A program made the translations under genes and the position numbers. Positions 8,987 through 18,620 of a DNA stretch of 64,000 bases are shown piece after piece. Every line of letters starts with the position of its first letter. The stretch's first letter is position 1. The DNA is from Ectorhizobium quercum (GTDB taxonomy: Bacteria > Pseudomonadota > Alphaproteobacteria > Rhizobiales > Rhizobiaceae): contig NZ_JANFPI010000002.1 of assembly GCF_026552795.1 (NCBI RefSeq), positions 248,001-312,000 on the forward strand, read 5' to 3'. Under the pieces are notes generated by a model. It had not been told where the DNA came from. It made no database searches and was given only the letters and a program-made list of their open reading frames with translations.

Positions 8987-9994
8987 ATGTTCAGGATCGC
9001 TCGCTTACTCGCCCGCCTCGCGGCCACGCTGCCGCTCGGCCTTCTTACTCCCCTGCCCGCGGCCGCGCAGGACAAACCGAAACAGCTCGTCCTCGTCTCC
9101 TTCGACGGCGCGGGCCCGAGCGCCATGTGGCAATGGAGCCGCGATCTCGCCCGTAGGAGCGGCGCGCATTTCACCTACTTCCTGTCCTGCACCATGATTC
9201 TCGACCGGGATTCCGGCAAGAGCTACAAGGGCCCCGGCATGAAAGCCGGCCGGTCCAACATCGGCTTCGCGCCGGACAAGCAGGAGGCCGCCGCCCGCCT
9301 CGGCCACATCTGGAACGCCGTGCAGGAAGGCAACGAGATCGGCAGCCACACCTGCGGCCATTTCGACGGCGGCAAATGGAGCGCTGCCGAATGGCGATCC
9401 GAGTTCACCGCCTTCCGCAGCGTGCTGGAAAACGCATGGACGACGGCCGATGCCGCCGGGCGGGAACCGGAAGGCTGGCGGGAATTCGTCGGCACGCGCA
9501 TTCGCGGCTTCCGGGCGCCCTACCTGTCGGAAAGCCCCGGCCTGCTGCCCGCGCTGAAAGCCGAGGGCTTTACCTATGACGCCAGCGGCGTGACCAAAGG
9601 CCCGCAGATGCCGCACCGCCGGGAGGGGCTGGTGCGGTTCGGCCTGCCGCTCATTCCCGAAGGCCCGAAGGCCCGGCCGGTGATCGCGATGGACTACAAT
9701 CTCTACGTCCGCCATTCCGGCGCCAAGGAGGATCGGGCCGGCGCCCCTGCCTTCGAGGAACGGGCCTACGCCGCCTTCCGCGCCGCCTTCGACACGGAAT
9801 ACGACGGCGACCGCACCCCGCTCCAGCTCGGCTTCCATTTCACCGAGATGAACGGCGGCGCCTACTGGCGCGCGCTGGAACGCATCGCCACCGAGGTCTG
9901 CCGCAAGCCGGACGTCGCCTGCGTGACCTACAGCGAGGCAATCCGGTCGCTCGAAGAGAACCGGAAGGACGGCATCATCAACGCCGGCCTCTGA
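8987..9994 (+). CDS. Exported polysaccharide deacetylase (NodB-like, CE4)
   Basis: A secreted CE4/NodB-type carbohydrate esterase of about 335 residues. MFRIARLLARLAATLPLGLL followed by PAAAQ is a clear signal peptide, which is why I place the start at 8987; in-frame ATGs at 8912 and 8951 are possible but would add a non-signal extension. The NodB fold shows VSFDGAGP (metal Asp), GSHTCGH (the H-x3-H metal pair) and FRAPYLSES. The likely substrate is an N-acetylated cell-wall or exopolysaccharide in the periplasm, but sequence does not fix it. It is followed by a good terminator at 10035-10064. Confidence 0.8.
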   Translation: MFRIARLLARLAATLPLGLLTPLPAAAQDKPKQLVLVSFDGAGPSAMWQWSRDLARRSGAHFTYFLSCTMILDRDSGKSYKGPGMKAGRSNIGFAPDKQEAAARLGHIWNAVQEGNEIGSHTCGHFDGGKWSAAEWRSEFTAFRSVLENAWTTADAAGREPEGWREFVGTRIRGFRAPYLSESPGLLPALKAEGFTYDASGVTKGPQMPHRREGLVRFGLPLIPEGPKARPVIAMDYNLYVRHSGAKEDRAGAPAFEERAYAAFRAAFDTEYDGDRTPLQLGFHFTEMNGGAYWRALERIATEVCRKPDVACVTYSEAIRSLEENRKDGIINAGL

Positions 9995-10034
9995 CGGAGG
10001 CCTTTCCTCTCCCCCCTCACGCACTGGCGAACGA

Positions 10035-10064
10035 AAAAGGGCGGCACCGACATGCCGCCCTTTT
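10035..10064. terminator. Bidirectional rho-independent terminator
   Basis: A 12-bp perfect stem, AAAAGGGCGGCA at 10035-10046 against TGCCGCCCTTTT at 10053-10064, has a 6-base loop. The A- and T-rich flanks make it usable in both directions, between the convergent deacetylase and bacA genes. Confidence 0.85.
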
Positions 10065-10087
10065 CCATGTACGTCCGCGCCGGCCCT

Positions 10088-11341
10088 TTATGCCTTGCCG
10101 ACACGTTCCAGATAGCGCTGGTCGATTTCCGGCAGCGGCTCGTTGTCGATGGCCGCCTCGAAGGCCACGAGGCGCTTGTAAATCGACAGAAGCTCGATGA
10201 TCGTCGACCAGAAGCTGACCAGATACTGGAAGCTGTCCGTCACCTGCCCGAAGGCCGTCGCCACCTGCTGCCAGAGGCCCATCGTCAGCCGCCCGGCCAC
10301 GAAGGTCGGAATGAGGATGAAGGTCAGGAAGATGGCGTCGAGCTGGCCGTAGGTGTAGCGCGCCACGTTGAAATAGAGATAGTGCCAGTACATGCGGAAA
10401 TAGTTCCGCCGCACATTGTCGAACAGTTCGCGCACCGTCACCGGGTCGGCGCGCTCGGCGTGATCCTCGCCGTAGACCAGTTCCTTACGGAAGGCCGCCT
10501 CGACGCGCTGGTTGCGGAATTGCAGCCCAGGCAGCTTGATGCCGGCCAGCGCCAGAAGACCGGTGCCGAACAGCGACCAGACGATCGCCAGCCAGAAGAG
10601 CGCGTGCGGAATGGCGCCGATCACCGGCAGGTCGCCGATATTGTCCGAGAGGCGGAAGAGGATCGGCAGGAAGACCACCAGCGTCATGACGGAGTTGATC
10701 AGCGCCACGCCCAGCCCTTCGAGAATGTTGGCGAAGCGCATCGTGTCTTCCTGCACGCGCTGCGAGGCGCCTTCGATGTGGCGCAGCTTGTCCCATTTGG
10801 AAAGGTAGTAGTTGTTCATCGCCGTGCGCCAGCGGAACACGTAGTGGTTAGTGAAGAAGGCCGTGATCACGCTGAGCGCCACGCCGATCAGGCCGATTTC
10901 CAGGAAGCGGAGCTGAAGGCTGTAGAGCGCGCCGACCGTCACGTCCGGGTCCTTGTTCATGGCCCTCTGGATCATGTCCCAGAACGGCCCGCGCCAGTTG
11001 TTCACCGCCACGGAGATCTGCACGCTGAAATAGGCGATGAAGATGATGAAGGCCGATCCCCAGATCGACCAGTCCACCCACGGATGATCCCGCGCGATCA
11101 CCTTCCAGACGAAGCCGAAGATTCCCACGAAGATCGTGAAGTAGATATAGAACCAGATGTTGTCCGGGGTGAGGAAGAAGGCGAGGCCGACCGGCGGCGT
11201 TTCGCCCGGGGGCATCGGCGGCAGGCCGACCAGAGCGCCGATCTGCGGACCGACCGAATACCAGACGCAGATGCAGACCAAAGTCCAGATCGCAGCCGAG
11301 GAAAAGAACAGTTTGGGGCGGGGGAAAAAGGAATGAAACAC
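10088..11341 (-). CDS. bacA: BacA/SbmA family peptide transporter
   Basis: A 417-residue inner-membrane protein of the SbmA/BacA family, proton-driven importers of proline-rich and NCR-type antimicrobial peptides that also affect very-long-chain fatty acid content of lipid A in rhizobia. Eight or so hydrophobic segments are visible, with the family stretches RWRTAMNNYYLSKWDKLRHIEGASQRVQEDTMRFA (about residues 165-200) and FQYLVSFWSTIIELLSIYKRLVAFE near the C-terminus. No ATPase domain is fused, which separates it from the longer BclA-type transporters. The gene stands alone and ends at the terminator at 10035-10064. Confidence 0.92.
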   Translation of the reverse strand: MFHSFFPRPKLFFSSAAIWTLVCICVWYSVGPQIGALVGLPPMPPGETPPVGLAFFLTPDNIWFYIYFTIFVGIFGFVWKVIARDHPWVDWSIWGSAFIIFIAYFSVQISVAVNNWRGPFWDMIQRAMNKDPDVTVGALYSLQLRFLEIGLIGVALSVITAFFTNHYVFRWRTAMNNYYLSKWDKLRHIEGASQRVQEDTMRFANILEGLGVALINSVMTLVVFLPILFRLSDNIGDLPVIGAIPHALFWLAIVWSLFGTGLLALAGIKLPGLQFRNQRVEAAFRKELVYGEDHAERADPVTVRELFDNVRRNYFRMYWHYLYFNVARYTYGQLDAIFLTFILIPTFVAGRLTMGLWQQVATAFGQVTDSFQYLVSFWSTIIELLSIYKRLVAFEAAIDNEPLPEIDQRYLERVGKA

Positions 11342-11465
11342 GCGTCGGAACCTTGTCTTGGCGGATGGCTCGAGAGGGCGGAACCCTCCCTGCCCGACCA
11401 GTTGACGCGAAACTATGGCAGAAGCGTGTGCGCCGCAATGGCACGGATCGAAGCTTACGGAATTG

Positions 11466-12671
11466 TCATCTACCGGCCGTCTGGCGGCGCGCGGTGATCA
11501 CCGGCACGAGCAGCGCCGCGCCGATCATCAAGATGCCGGCCGCGATGACGCTCGGCAGGAGAAAGCTGCCGGATATGTCCGCCGCCCAGCCGCCGACGAG
11601 CGGCCCGGCGATCTGGCCGACCCCGAAGATCGCCGTCATGACGCCCATCGCCCGCCGCGGGCTCTCGGGCGCGAACGTCCGGCCGGTCGCCAGCCCGCAG
11701 GAGGTGATGACCATGAAGGTGCAGCCAAGCAGGATGCCGCCGGCGACCACCGCAAATCTGGCTGGCAGAAGCACGGAAGCGAGCGTCCCCGCCGCCAGAA
11801 GAACCATGCAGATGGCGAACACGACATCCGCCCCGCGCCGCCTGACGAGCGGCTGCCAGGCAAACAGCGATGCGAAGCAGGCAATGCCGGTCGCGAACCA
11901 GGCGGAAAACTCCACCCATTGCCCGGACCCCGCCTGCCGGGCGATGGCGACCAGGAACGTGGCGCTGACGATGTAGCCGAATCCGAAGCAGCAATAGGCC
12001 GCCGCCACAATCACGAACAGCGGCCGCCATTTCAGTTCGGGCTCCGTCGCCTTGCGCGCGCCAGCCTGCGGTTTCGGCAGCACGACGGCCGCCAGAGCGA
12101 AAATGGCCAGCGCCAGGAGCGATCCCGTCAGCCAGCCCGGCCTCCAGCTCTCGCCGCTGCCGCCCGCCAGCACGTAAACCGCCATGACGATCAGGGAGGA
12201 CAGCGAAATGCCGAGGCCGACGCCGCCGAACATGGCGGAAGGCACGGTCGCGCTGCCCGCCCGGGCCGCCAGTTCGAGGACGATGGCGGAGGTGAAGATC
12301 AGGGCGAAGGCGCTCGCCAGCCCGGCCAGAAAACGGATGGCGATGAAGGGCGCGAGCGATTGCGGCCAGGCCATGAGCGCCATCAGCACCGCCGTCGCCA
12401 GCAGGCCGGCGAGTGCGGCGGACCGTTCGCGGCCCGCCGCCCAGCTTTGCGCCGCAAGCAGCGCGCCGATCAGATAGCCCGCGAAATTGGCGGCCGCGAT
12501 CAGGCCCGCATCGGCGGGCGACAGGCCGAGCGAGGCCATCATGCCCGGCAGGACCGGCGTATAGAAAAAGCGGCCGAGCCCCTGCGAGGAGGCAAGCGCC
12601 AGCGCGCCGGTCAGGCCGAGGAGGAAAAGCGAGGGGAAGCGGACGGTCCGGACAGTCATGCCGCCGTTCAT
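11466..12671 (-). CDS. MFS transporter, YbfB/YjiJ family
   Basis: A 401-residue major-facilitator transporter with 12 membrane helices. LALASSQGLGRFFYTPVLPGM in the first helix region is typical of the YbfB/YjiJ subfamily, whose substrates are mostly unknown. The ATG at 12671 is preferred because GGTGG lies about 7 bases upstream; an ATG at 12659 is nearly as likely, and the frame extends to 12695. It runs in the same direction as the methionine aminopeptidase gene, 65 bp downstream of it, so it may belong to the same transcript. Confidence 0.8.
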   Translation of the reverse strand: MNGGMTVRTVRFPSLFLLGLTGALALASSQGLGRFFYTPVLPGMMASLGLSPADAGLIAAANFAGYLIGALLAAQSWAAGRERSAALAGLLATAVLMALMAWPQSLAPFIAIRFLAGLASAFALIFTSAIVLELAARAGSATVPSAMFGGVGLGISLSSLIVMAVYVLAGGSGESWRPGWLTGSLLALAIFALAAVVLPKPQAGARKATEPELKWRPLFVIVAAAYCCFGFGYIVSATFLVAIARQAGSGQWVEFSAWFATGIACFASLFAWQPLVRRRGADVVFAICMVLLAAGTLASVLLPARFAVVAGGILLGCTFMVITSCGLATGRTFAPESPRRAMGVMTAIFGVGQIAGPLVGGWAADISGSFLLPSVIAAGILMIGAALLVPVITARRQTAGR

Positions 12672-12736
12672 GCCATTGCCACCGGCGCAAAACAAATCAG
12701 GAATTCTGATGGCAGCGATGAACGCCGCTCACCGTG

Positions 12737-13492
12737 TCAATCCGGCAGCGTCAGCACGACCGGGCCGTTGCGGGTGCAGACCACGGTGTGCTCGAACTGC
12801 ACGGTCGGCGCCTTGGGACTGGAATAGAGCGTCCAGTCGTCCTCGCCGTCGCTGTCCTCGGCCCACTGGCCGCCGAGCGAGAGGAAAGGCTCGATGGTGA
12901 AGACGAGGCCGTCCTGCATGATCCGCTTTTCGTCGGGGTCGGGCCAGGTCGAGAGTTCGGTCGGCTCCTCGTGCAGCGAACGGCCGATGCCGTGGCTGGC
13001 GAGGTTGGCGATCAGCGTGTATCTGTTCTTGGCCGCGAAGGTGCCGATGGCCTGCCCGATGCTGGCGAGCGGCTTGTCGGCCTTCACCTCGCCGATGCCG
13101 AGCCAGCAGGCGCGCTTGCCGTCGCGCAGCAGGCGGGAGATTTTCGGCGCGGTCTTGCCGACCGTGAAGGATGCGCCCGTATCGGAAAAGAAGCCGTCCT
13201 TTTCGGCCGAAACGTCGATATTGACCAGATCGCCCGCCTTGATGACCCGCTCGCCCGGAATGCCGTGCGCCACTTCCTCGTTGACGGAAATGCAGGTCGC
13301 GCCGGGAAACTGGTAGCAAAGCTCCGGCGCCGAGCGCGCGCCCGCCGCCTCCAGCGCCCTGCGGCCGATCTCGTCCAGTTCGCGGGTGGTGATGCCGGGA
13401 CGAAGCGCCTCGCTCATCGTCTGGAGCGTCCGCGCACAGATGCGGCCGATATCGCGCATCTTGCCGAACTCTTCCTGACTGCTGATCACCAT
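12737..13492 (-). CDS. map: Methionine aminopeptidase, type I
   Basis: A 251-residue type I methionine aminopeptidase, which removes the initiator methionine from new proteins. Motifs include EEVAHGIPG with the substrate-contact His, NIDVSAEKDGFFSDTGASF with the two metal-binding Asp residues, ASHGIGRSLHEEP with a metal-binding His, and FTIEPFLS with a metal-binding Glu; a second Glu is in VQFEHTVV. The ATG at 13492 follows AGGGAGAG. It is 27 bp downstream of the luciferase-like oxidoreductase gene and likely co-transcribed. Whether this is the main housekeeping copy or a second one cannot be judged from the window. Confidence 0.92.
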   Translation of the reverse strand: MVISSQEEFGKMRDIGRICARTLQTMSEALRPGITTRELDEIGRRALEAAGARSAPELCYQFPGATCISVNEEVAHGIPGERVIKAGDLVNIDVSAEKDGFFSDTGASFTVGKTAPKISRLLRDGKRACWLGIGEVKADKPLASIGQAIGTFAAKNRYTLIANLASHGIGRSLHEEPTELSTWPDPDEKRIMQDGLVFTIEPFLSLGGQWAEDSDGEDDWTLYSSPKAPTVQFEHTVVCTRNGPVVLTLPD

Positions 13493-13519
13493 CGGACTGC
13501 TCTCCCTGACGATTGAAAT

Positions 13520-14575
13520 TCACGCGGCGGGTTTGCCGCCGCTTTCGCTGCCCGTCAATTCCTTTCTGACAAGCGGCGCGACTTTCGTGCCATAAAGCTC
13601 GATTCCGCGCAGGATCGCGTCGTGCGGCATCAGGCCGATGGCCATCTGCAACAGGAAGCGGTCGTTGCCGAACAGGCGGTGCGCGGCGACGATCTTTTCC
13701 GCCACCTCCTCCGGCGCGCCGACGAAGAGGTTGCCGGTCGGTCCCATCGCCCGGTCGAACTGGCCGCGCGTTCCAGGCGGCCAGCCCCGCTCGCGGCCGA
13801 GACGGTCCATCACCGCCTGCTGCGGGCCGTAGAAGGTGTCGGCGGCCTGTTGCCGGGTGACGTCGACGAAACCGTGAACGTTGATCGAGGTCGCAAGCTT
13901 CGCCGGGTCCTGCCCGGCGCGGCGCGCTGCCTCGCGGTAAAGCGAAAAAAGCGGCGCAAAACGCGGATACTCGCCGCCGATGATGGCGAGCGCCACCGGC
14001 AGGCCGAGCGCGCCGGCGCGAGCGACCGATTGCGGCGTGCCGCCGACGGCCACCCAGACCGGCAGCTTTTCCTGGAGCGGGCGCGGATAGACGCCCCGCC
14101 CGTCGATGGTCTGGGTATGCTTGCCCTGCCAGCGAACGGTCTCGCCTTCGTTCAGCCGCATCAGAAGTTCAAGCTTCTCGGCGAAGAGATCGTCGTAGTC
14201 GTCGAGGTCGTAGCCGAACAGCGGAAAGGATTCGATGAAGGAACCGCGCCCGACCATGATTTCTGCCCGCCCGCCGGAGATAAGATCGATGGTGGCGAAC
14301 TGCTGGAAGAGCCGCACCGGATCGTCCGAGCTGATGACGGAGACGGCGCTCGTCAGCCGGATGGTCTTCGTCTTCACCGCCGCGGCGGCCAGCACCGTGG
14401 AAGGCGAGGAAACCGCGTAGTCCGGCCGGTGATGTTCGCCGAGGCCGAACACGTCGAGCCCGACCTGATCGGCCAGCTCGATTTCCTCCAGCAGGTTCTT
14501 CAGCCGCCGTGCGCCTTCCGGGCCTCGGGGCGCCGCCGGATCGACATCCGCGAAAGTGTAAAGACCGAGTTCCAT
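13520..14575 (-). CDS. LLM class flavin-dependent oxidoreductase
   Basis: A 351-residue bacterial-luciferase-like (LLM) TIM-barrel oxidoreductase that would use FMNH2 or F420-type flavin chemistry. The fold is supported by MELGLYTF at strand 1, [57 protein letters not shown] and [20 protein letters not shown]. The substrate is unknown. The gene starts a probable two- or three-gene transcript with map and the MFS transporter. Confidence 0.85.
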   Translation of the reverse strand: MELGLYTFADVDPAAPRGPEGARRLKNLLEEIELADQVGLDVFGLGEHHRPDYAVSSPSTVLAAAAVKTKTIRLTSAVSVISSDDPVRLFQQFATIDLISGGRAEIMVGRGSFIESFPLFGYDLDDYDDLFAEKLELLMRLNEGETVRWQGKHTQTIDGRGVYPRPLQEKLPVWVAVGGTPQSVARAGALGLPVALAIIGGEYPRFAPLFSLYREAARRAGQDPAKLATSINVHGFVDVTRQQAADTFYGPQQAVMDRLGRERGWPPGTRGQFDRAMGPTGNLFVGAPEEVAEKIVAAHRLFGNDRFLLQMAIGLMPHDAILRGIELYGTKVAPLVRKELTGSESGGKPAA

Positions 14576-14820
14576 GCCTCATCTCCTGTGCGTTTCAATT
14601 CCAGATAGAGGCTCCCGCACGAAAGCGCAAAGCGGCCTGCCGTTGACAGTTCGTCTCCGCATCCGGCGGCCTCGCCCGCAACTGCGGAAAAATGAGTTCA
14701 ATTCCGACCGATTTCGTATCCAATCCTTGCGCCCCCTAAAAACATGGATTGCCAGAGCACCGCTTTTGCGCGTAACTTTTCAGACCGGCGCATGAAATCA
14801 AGACGACCTGAAGGGGAAGC

Positions 14821-16278
14821 ATGTCCGGTAGTATTCGTTTCATTCTGAACGAGACCGAAGTCGAGGTCCGGGATTTCGGCCCTGCCGACACGCTGCTCGA
14901 CTATCTGCGGCTCGAGCGCCGGCTGAGGGGCACGAAGGAAGGCTGCGCCGAAGGCGATTGCGGCGCCTGCACCGTGCTGGTCGGGCGTCTCACCGGCGGC
15001 GCGCTCGTCTATGAGGGCGTCAATGCCTGCATCCGCTTCCTCGGTTCCCTCAACGCGACCCACATCGTTACCGTCGAGCATCTGGCAGGCAAGGACGGCG
15101 CCCTGCACCCCGTGCAGCAGGCGATGGTGGATTGCCACGGCTCGCAATGCGGCTTCTGCACGCCGGGCTTCGTCATGTCGCTCTACGGCCTCTGGCTCGC
15201 CAATCCGCAGCCGACCCGCGAGGAGATCGAGCGCGCGCTGCAAGGCAATCTCTGTCGCTGCACCGGCTACGAGGCCATCGTGAAGGCGGCCGAACAGGCG
15301 GCCCTTTCACGCCCCTCCGCCGCCGATCCGGTCTTCGGCGGCCGCGAGAAGGTCGCCGCCCGCCTGAAGGAACTCGCCGTGGACGAGACCATTGTCATCG
15401 AAAGGAACGGAGAGCGCGCCATCCTGCCCGCCTCAGCCTCCGATCTCGCCCGCATTCTCGCGCAGGAAGCCGGGGCGACCATCGTCGCCGGCTCCACCGA
15501 CACGGGCCTGTGGGTGACGAAGCAGATGCGCAGCCTCTCGCCGGCCGTCTTCATCAACCATCTGCCCGAACTCCAGACGCTCGACGTGACGGAAGACGGC
15601 ATGCGGATCGGCGCAGGCGTCACCTATGCCGCCGCCTTCAATGCCGTCAGCGCCATGTTTCCCGCCTTCGGCCGGCTGATTTCCCGTATCGGCGGCCAGC
15701 AGGTGCGCAACATGGGCACCATCGGCGGCAACATCGCCAACGGCTCGCCCATCGGCGACACGCCGCCCGCGCTGATCGCGCTCGGCGCCGAACTGACGCT
15801 CAACGGCGCCGCCGGTCCGCGCACGCTGCCGCTGGAGGCCTTCTTCATCGATTACGGCAAGCAGGACCGCAAGCCCGGCGAATTCGTCGAAAGCGTCTTC
15901 ATTCCGCGCCCGGCGCGCGACAGCCGCTATGCCGTCTACAAGATTTCCAAGCGCCGCGACGAGGATATCTCCGCCGTCTGCGGCGGCTTCTATCTTGAGC
16001 TTGAGGCCGGAACCGTGAAAGCCGTCCGCATCGCCTTCGGCGGCATGGCCGGAACGCCGAAACGCGCCGGCGCCGTCGAAGCGGCCCTGCTCGGCAGGCC
16101 GTGGACGGAGGAAACGGTGCGCGCCGCGCAACCCGCCTTCGACGCCGATTACCAGCCGCTGACCGACTGGCGCGCCACCGCCGGATATCGCCAACTCACG
16201 GCCAAAAACCTGCTTTACCGTTTCTTCCTCGAAACATCCGGCACGCCGCAGGAACTGAAGCGTTACGCGGAGGCTTGA
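14821..16278 (+). CDS. xdhA: Xanthine dehydrogenase, small subunit (2Fe-2S and FAD domains)
   Basis: The 485-residue XdhA subunit carries the electron-transfer half of xanthine dehydrogenase, which oxidises hypoxanthine and xanthine to urate with NAD+. Two [2Fe-2S] domains come first: CAEGDCGACTVLVG near residue 43 and CGFCTPGFVMSLYG with NLCRCTGYEAI near residues 112-155. The FAD-binding domain follows, with IVAGSTDTGLWV and VRNMGTIGGNIANGSPIGDTPP. The ATG at 14821 has GAAGGGGA upstream. xdhB begins 5 bp after the stop, and the order xdhA-xdhB-xdhC is the usual one. Confidence 0.96.
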   Translation: MSGSIRFILNETEVEVRDFGPADTLLDYLRLERRLRGTKEGCAEGDCGACTVLVGRLTGGALVYEGVNACIRFLGSLNATHIVTVEHLAGKDGALHPVQQAMVDCHGSQCGFCTPGFVMSLYGLWLANPQPTREEIERALQGNLCRCTGYEAIVKAAEQAALSRPSAADPVFGGREKVAARLKELAVDETIVIERNGERAILPASASDLARILAQEAGATIVAGSTDTGLWVTKQMRSLSPAVFINHLPELQTLDVTEDGMRIGAGVTYAAAFNAVSAMFPAFGRLISRIGGQQVRNMGTIGGNIANGSPIGDTPPALIALGAELTLNGAAGPRTLPLEAFFIDYGKQDRKPGEFVESVFIPRPARDSRYAVYKISKRRDEDISAVCGGFYLELEAGTVKAVRIAFGGMAGTPKRAGAVEAALLGRPWTEETVRAAQPAFDADYQPLTDWRATAGYRQLTAKNLLYRFFLETSGTPQELKRYAEA

Positions 16279-16283
16279 ACGCA

Positions 16284-18620
16284 ATGGACAAGGCCACCTT
16301 CACCGCTGCCGCCACGATCAAGGGACCGATGCACGCATCGCTGCGGCACGATTCCGCCCACAAGCACGTGACGGGCGCGGCCGAATATATCGACGACATT
16401 CCCGAACCGGCCGGCCTGCTGCACGGCGCGCTCGGCCTCGCCGAGCGGGCGCATGCGGACATCCTGTCCGTCGATCTTTCCGACGTCGCCGCCCAGCCCG
16501 GCGTGGTCTGCGTGCTGACGGCCGGCGACGTGCCCGGCGTCAACGACGTCTCGTCCACCGGCCGCCACGACGAGCCCCTGCTTGCCGAAACCAGGGTCGA
16601 GTTCCACGGCCAGCCGATCTTCGCCGTGATCGCCGAAACCCGCGACATTGCCCGGCGCGCGGCGCGCAGGGCGAAGATCGAATATCGCGACCTGCCGCAC
16701 TGGTCGGATATCGACGGCGCGATCGCCAACGACGCGCCGACGGTCGTCGAGCCGATGGTTCTGCATCGCGGCGAGCCGGAAACCGAGATCGGCAAGGCGC
16801 CGCGCCGCCTGAAGGGCACGTTCCATGTCGGCGGGCAGGAGCATTTCTATCTGGAAAGCCACATCGCGCTCGCCATTCCCGGCGAAGACGACGAGGTGGC
16901 GATCTGGTCCTCCACCCAGCACCCGAGCGAGGTGCAGCACATCGTCGGCCATGTCATGGGCATCGCCTCGAACGCCATCACGGTCAACGTGCGCCGCATG
17001 GGCGGCGGCTTCGGCGGCAAGGAAACGCAGGGCAACCAGTTCGCCGCCCTTGCCGTCATCGCGGCGAAGAAGCTGAACCGTGCCGTGAAGTTCCGCCCCG
17101 ACCGCGACGAGGACATGGTGGCGACCGGCAAGCGCCACGATTTCCGCATCGACTACGATCTCGGCTTCGACGACGAGGGCCGCATCCACGCGGTCGACGC
17201 GACCTTCGCGGCCCGCTGCGGCTTCTCCGCCGATCTTTCCGGCCCGGTCACGGACCGCGCGCTGTTCCATGCCGATTCCAGCTATTTCTACCCGCATGTG
17301 CGGCTCGTCTCGAAGCCGCTCAAGACGCACACCGTCTCCAACACCGCCTTTCGCGGCTTCGGCGGCCCGCAGGGCATGGTGGGCGGCGAACGCTTCATCG
17401 AGGAAATCGCCTATGCCGTCGGCAAGGACCCGCTCGAAATCCGCAAGCTGAACTTCTACGGCCAGCCCGGCTCGGGCCGCACCCTCACCCCCTACCATCA
17501 GGACATCGCCGACAACATCATCGGCCGGATCGTGTCGGAACTGGAAGAGGGCGCGGACTATCAGGCACGGCGCGAGGCGATCCTCGCCTTCAACGAGACG
17601 AGCCCGGTCATCCGCAAGGGCATCGCGCTGACCCCGGTGAAATTCGGCATCTCCTTCACCATGACGGCCTTCAACCAGGCCGGCGCGCTGGTGCATGTCT
17701 ATAACGACGGGTCGATCCACCTGAACCACGGCGGCACGGAAATGGGCCAGGGCCTCTACACCAAGGTGGCGCAGGTGGTGGCCGATGCGTTCAAGGTCGA
17801 TATCGACCGGGTGAAGATCACCGCCACCACCACCGGCAAGGTGCCGAACACCTCGGCCACCGCCGCCTCCTCCGGTTCGGACCTGAACGGCATGGCCGCA
17901 TGGGATGCCTGCCGCCAGATCAAGGAGCGCCTCGTCGCCTTCGCCGCCGCGGCATGGAACGTGCCGGAAGGCGAGGTGGAGTTCCTGCCGAACCGCGTGC
18001 GGATCGGCGGCGAGCAGGTGCCCTTCCCGGAATTCATCAACAAGGCCTATTTCGCCCGCGTCCAGCTTTCGGCGGCGGGGTTCTACAAGACCCCGAAGAT
18101 CCACTGGGACCGCAAGGCCGGTCGCGGCCATCCCTTCTATTACTTCGCCTATGGCGCTGCCTGCTCGGAAGTGTCTATCGATACGCTGACCGGCGAATAC
18201 CAGGTGGAGCGCACCGACATTCTCCACGATGTCGGCCGCTCGCTGAACCCGGACATCGACAAGGGCCAGATCGAGGGCGCCTTCGTGCAGGGCATGGGCT
18301 GGCTGACGACCGAGGAACTGTGGTGGGACGCCAAGGGCCGCCTGCGCACCCATGCCCCCTCCACCTACAAGATTCCGCTGGCTTCCGACCGGCCGAAGAT
18401 CTTCAATGTCGCGCTGGCCGAATGGGCGGAAAATACCGAGCCCACCATCGGCCGCTCCAAGGCGGTGGGCGAGCCGCCCTTCATGCTGGGCATTTCGGTT
18501 CTGGAGGCGCTGTCGATGGCCGTCGCCTCGGTCGCCGGCTATCGCCAATGCCCGCGCCTCGACGCGCCCGCCACCCCGGAGCGCGTGCTGATGGCCGTGG
18601 AACGGCTGAAGGGGCCTTGA
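16284..18620 (+). CDS. xdhB: Xanthine dehydrogenase, large subunit (molybdopterin domain)
   Basis: The 778-residue XdhB subunit holds the molybdenum cofactor and the purine-binding site. Family motifs in order are DIPEPAGLLHGALGLAERAHA at the N-terminus, MGGGFGGKETQG, FRGFGGPQGMVGGE, GGTEMGQGLYTKVAQV and GEPPFMLG, where Glu730 is the catalytic base. The ATG at 16284 is 3 codons after the xdhA stop; the longer frame to 16101 overlaps xdhA and is rejected. Its TGA stop shares a base with the ATG of xdhC. Confidence 0.96.
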   Translation: MDKATFTAAATIKGPMHASLRHDSAHKHVTGAAEYIDDIPEPAGLLHGALGLAERAHADILSVDLSDVAAQPGVVCVLTAGDVPGVNDVSSTGRHDEPLLAETRVEFHGQPIFAVIAETRDIARRAARRAKIEYRDLPHWSDIDGAIANDAPTVVEPMVLHRGEPETEIGKAPRRLKGTFHVGGQEHFYLESHIALAIPGEDDEVAIWSSTQHPSEVQHIVGHVMGIASNAITVNVRRMGGGFGGKETQGNQFAALAVIAAKKLNRAVKFRPDRDEDMVATGKRHDFRIDYDLGFDDEGRIHAVDATFAARCGFSADLSGPVTDRALFHADSSYFYPHVRLVSKPLKTHTVSNTAFRGFGGPQGMVGGERFIEEIAYAVGKDPLEIRKLNFYGQPGSGRTLTPYHQDIADNIIGRIVSELEEGADYQARREAILAFNETSPVIRKGIALTPVKFGISFTMTAFNQAGALVHVYNDGSIHLNHGGTEMGQGLYTKVAQVVADAFKVDIDRVKITATTTGKVPNTSATAASSGSDLNGMAAWDACRQIKERLVAFAAAAWNVPEGEVEFLPNRVRIGGEQVPFPEFINKAYFARVQLSAAGFYKTPKIHWDRKAGRGHPFYYFAYGAACSEVSIDTLTGEYQVERTDILHDVGRSLNPDIDKGQIEGAFVQGMGWLTTEELWWDAKGRLRTHAPSTYKIPLASDRPKIFNVALAEWAENTEPTIGRSKAVGEPPFMLGISVLEALSMAVASVAGYRQCPRLDAPATPERVLMAVERLKGP

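Noticed and set aside
6090..9197. A 1035-codon plus-strand frame across der, the TPR gene and nnrU
   Set aside because: Antisense to three recognised genes, with no domain of its own.
16101..16283. A longer N-terminus for xdhB
   Set aside because: The extra frame lies within xdhA and has no family sequence; the ATG at 16284 begins the conserved protein.
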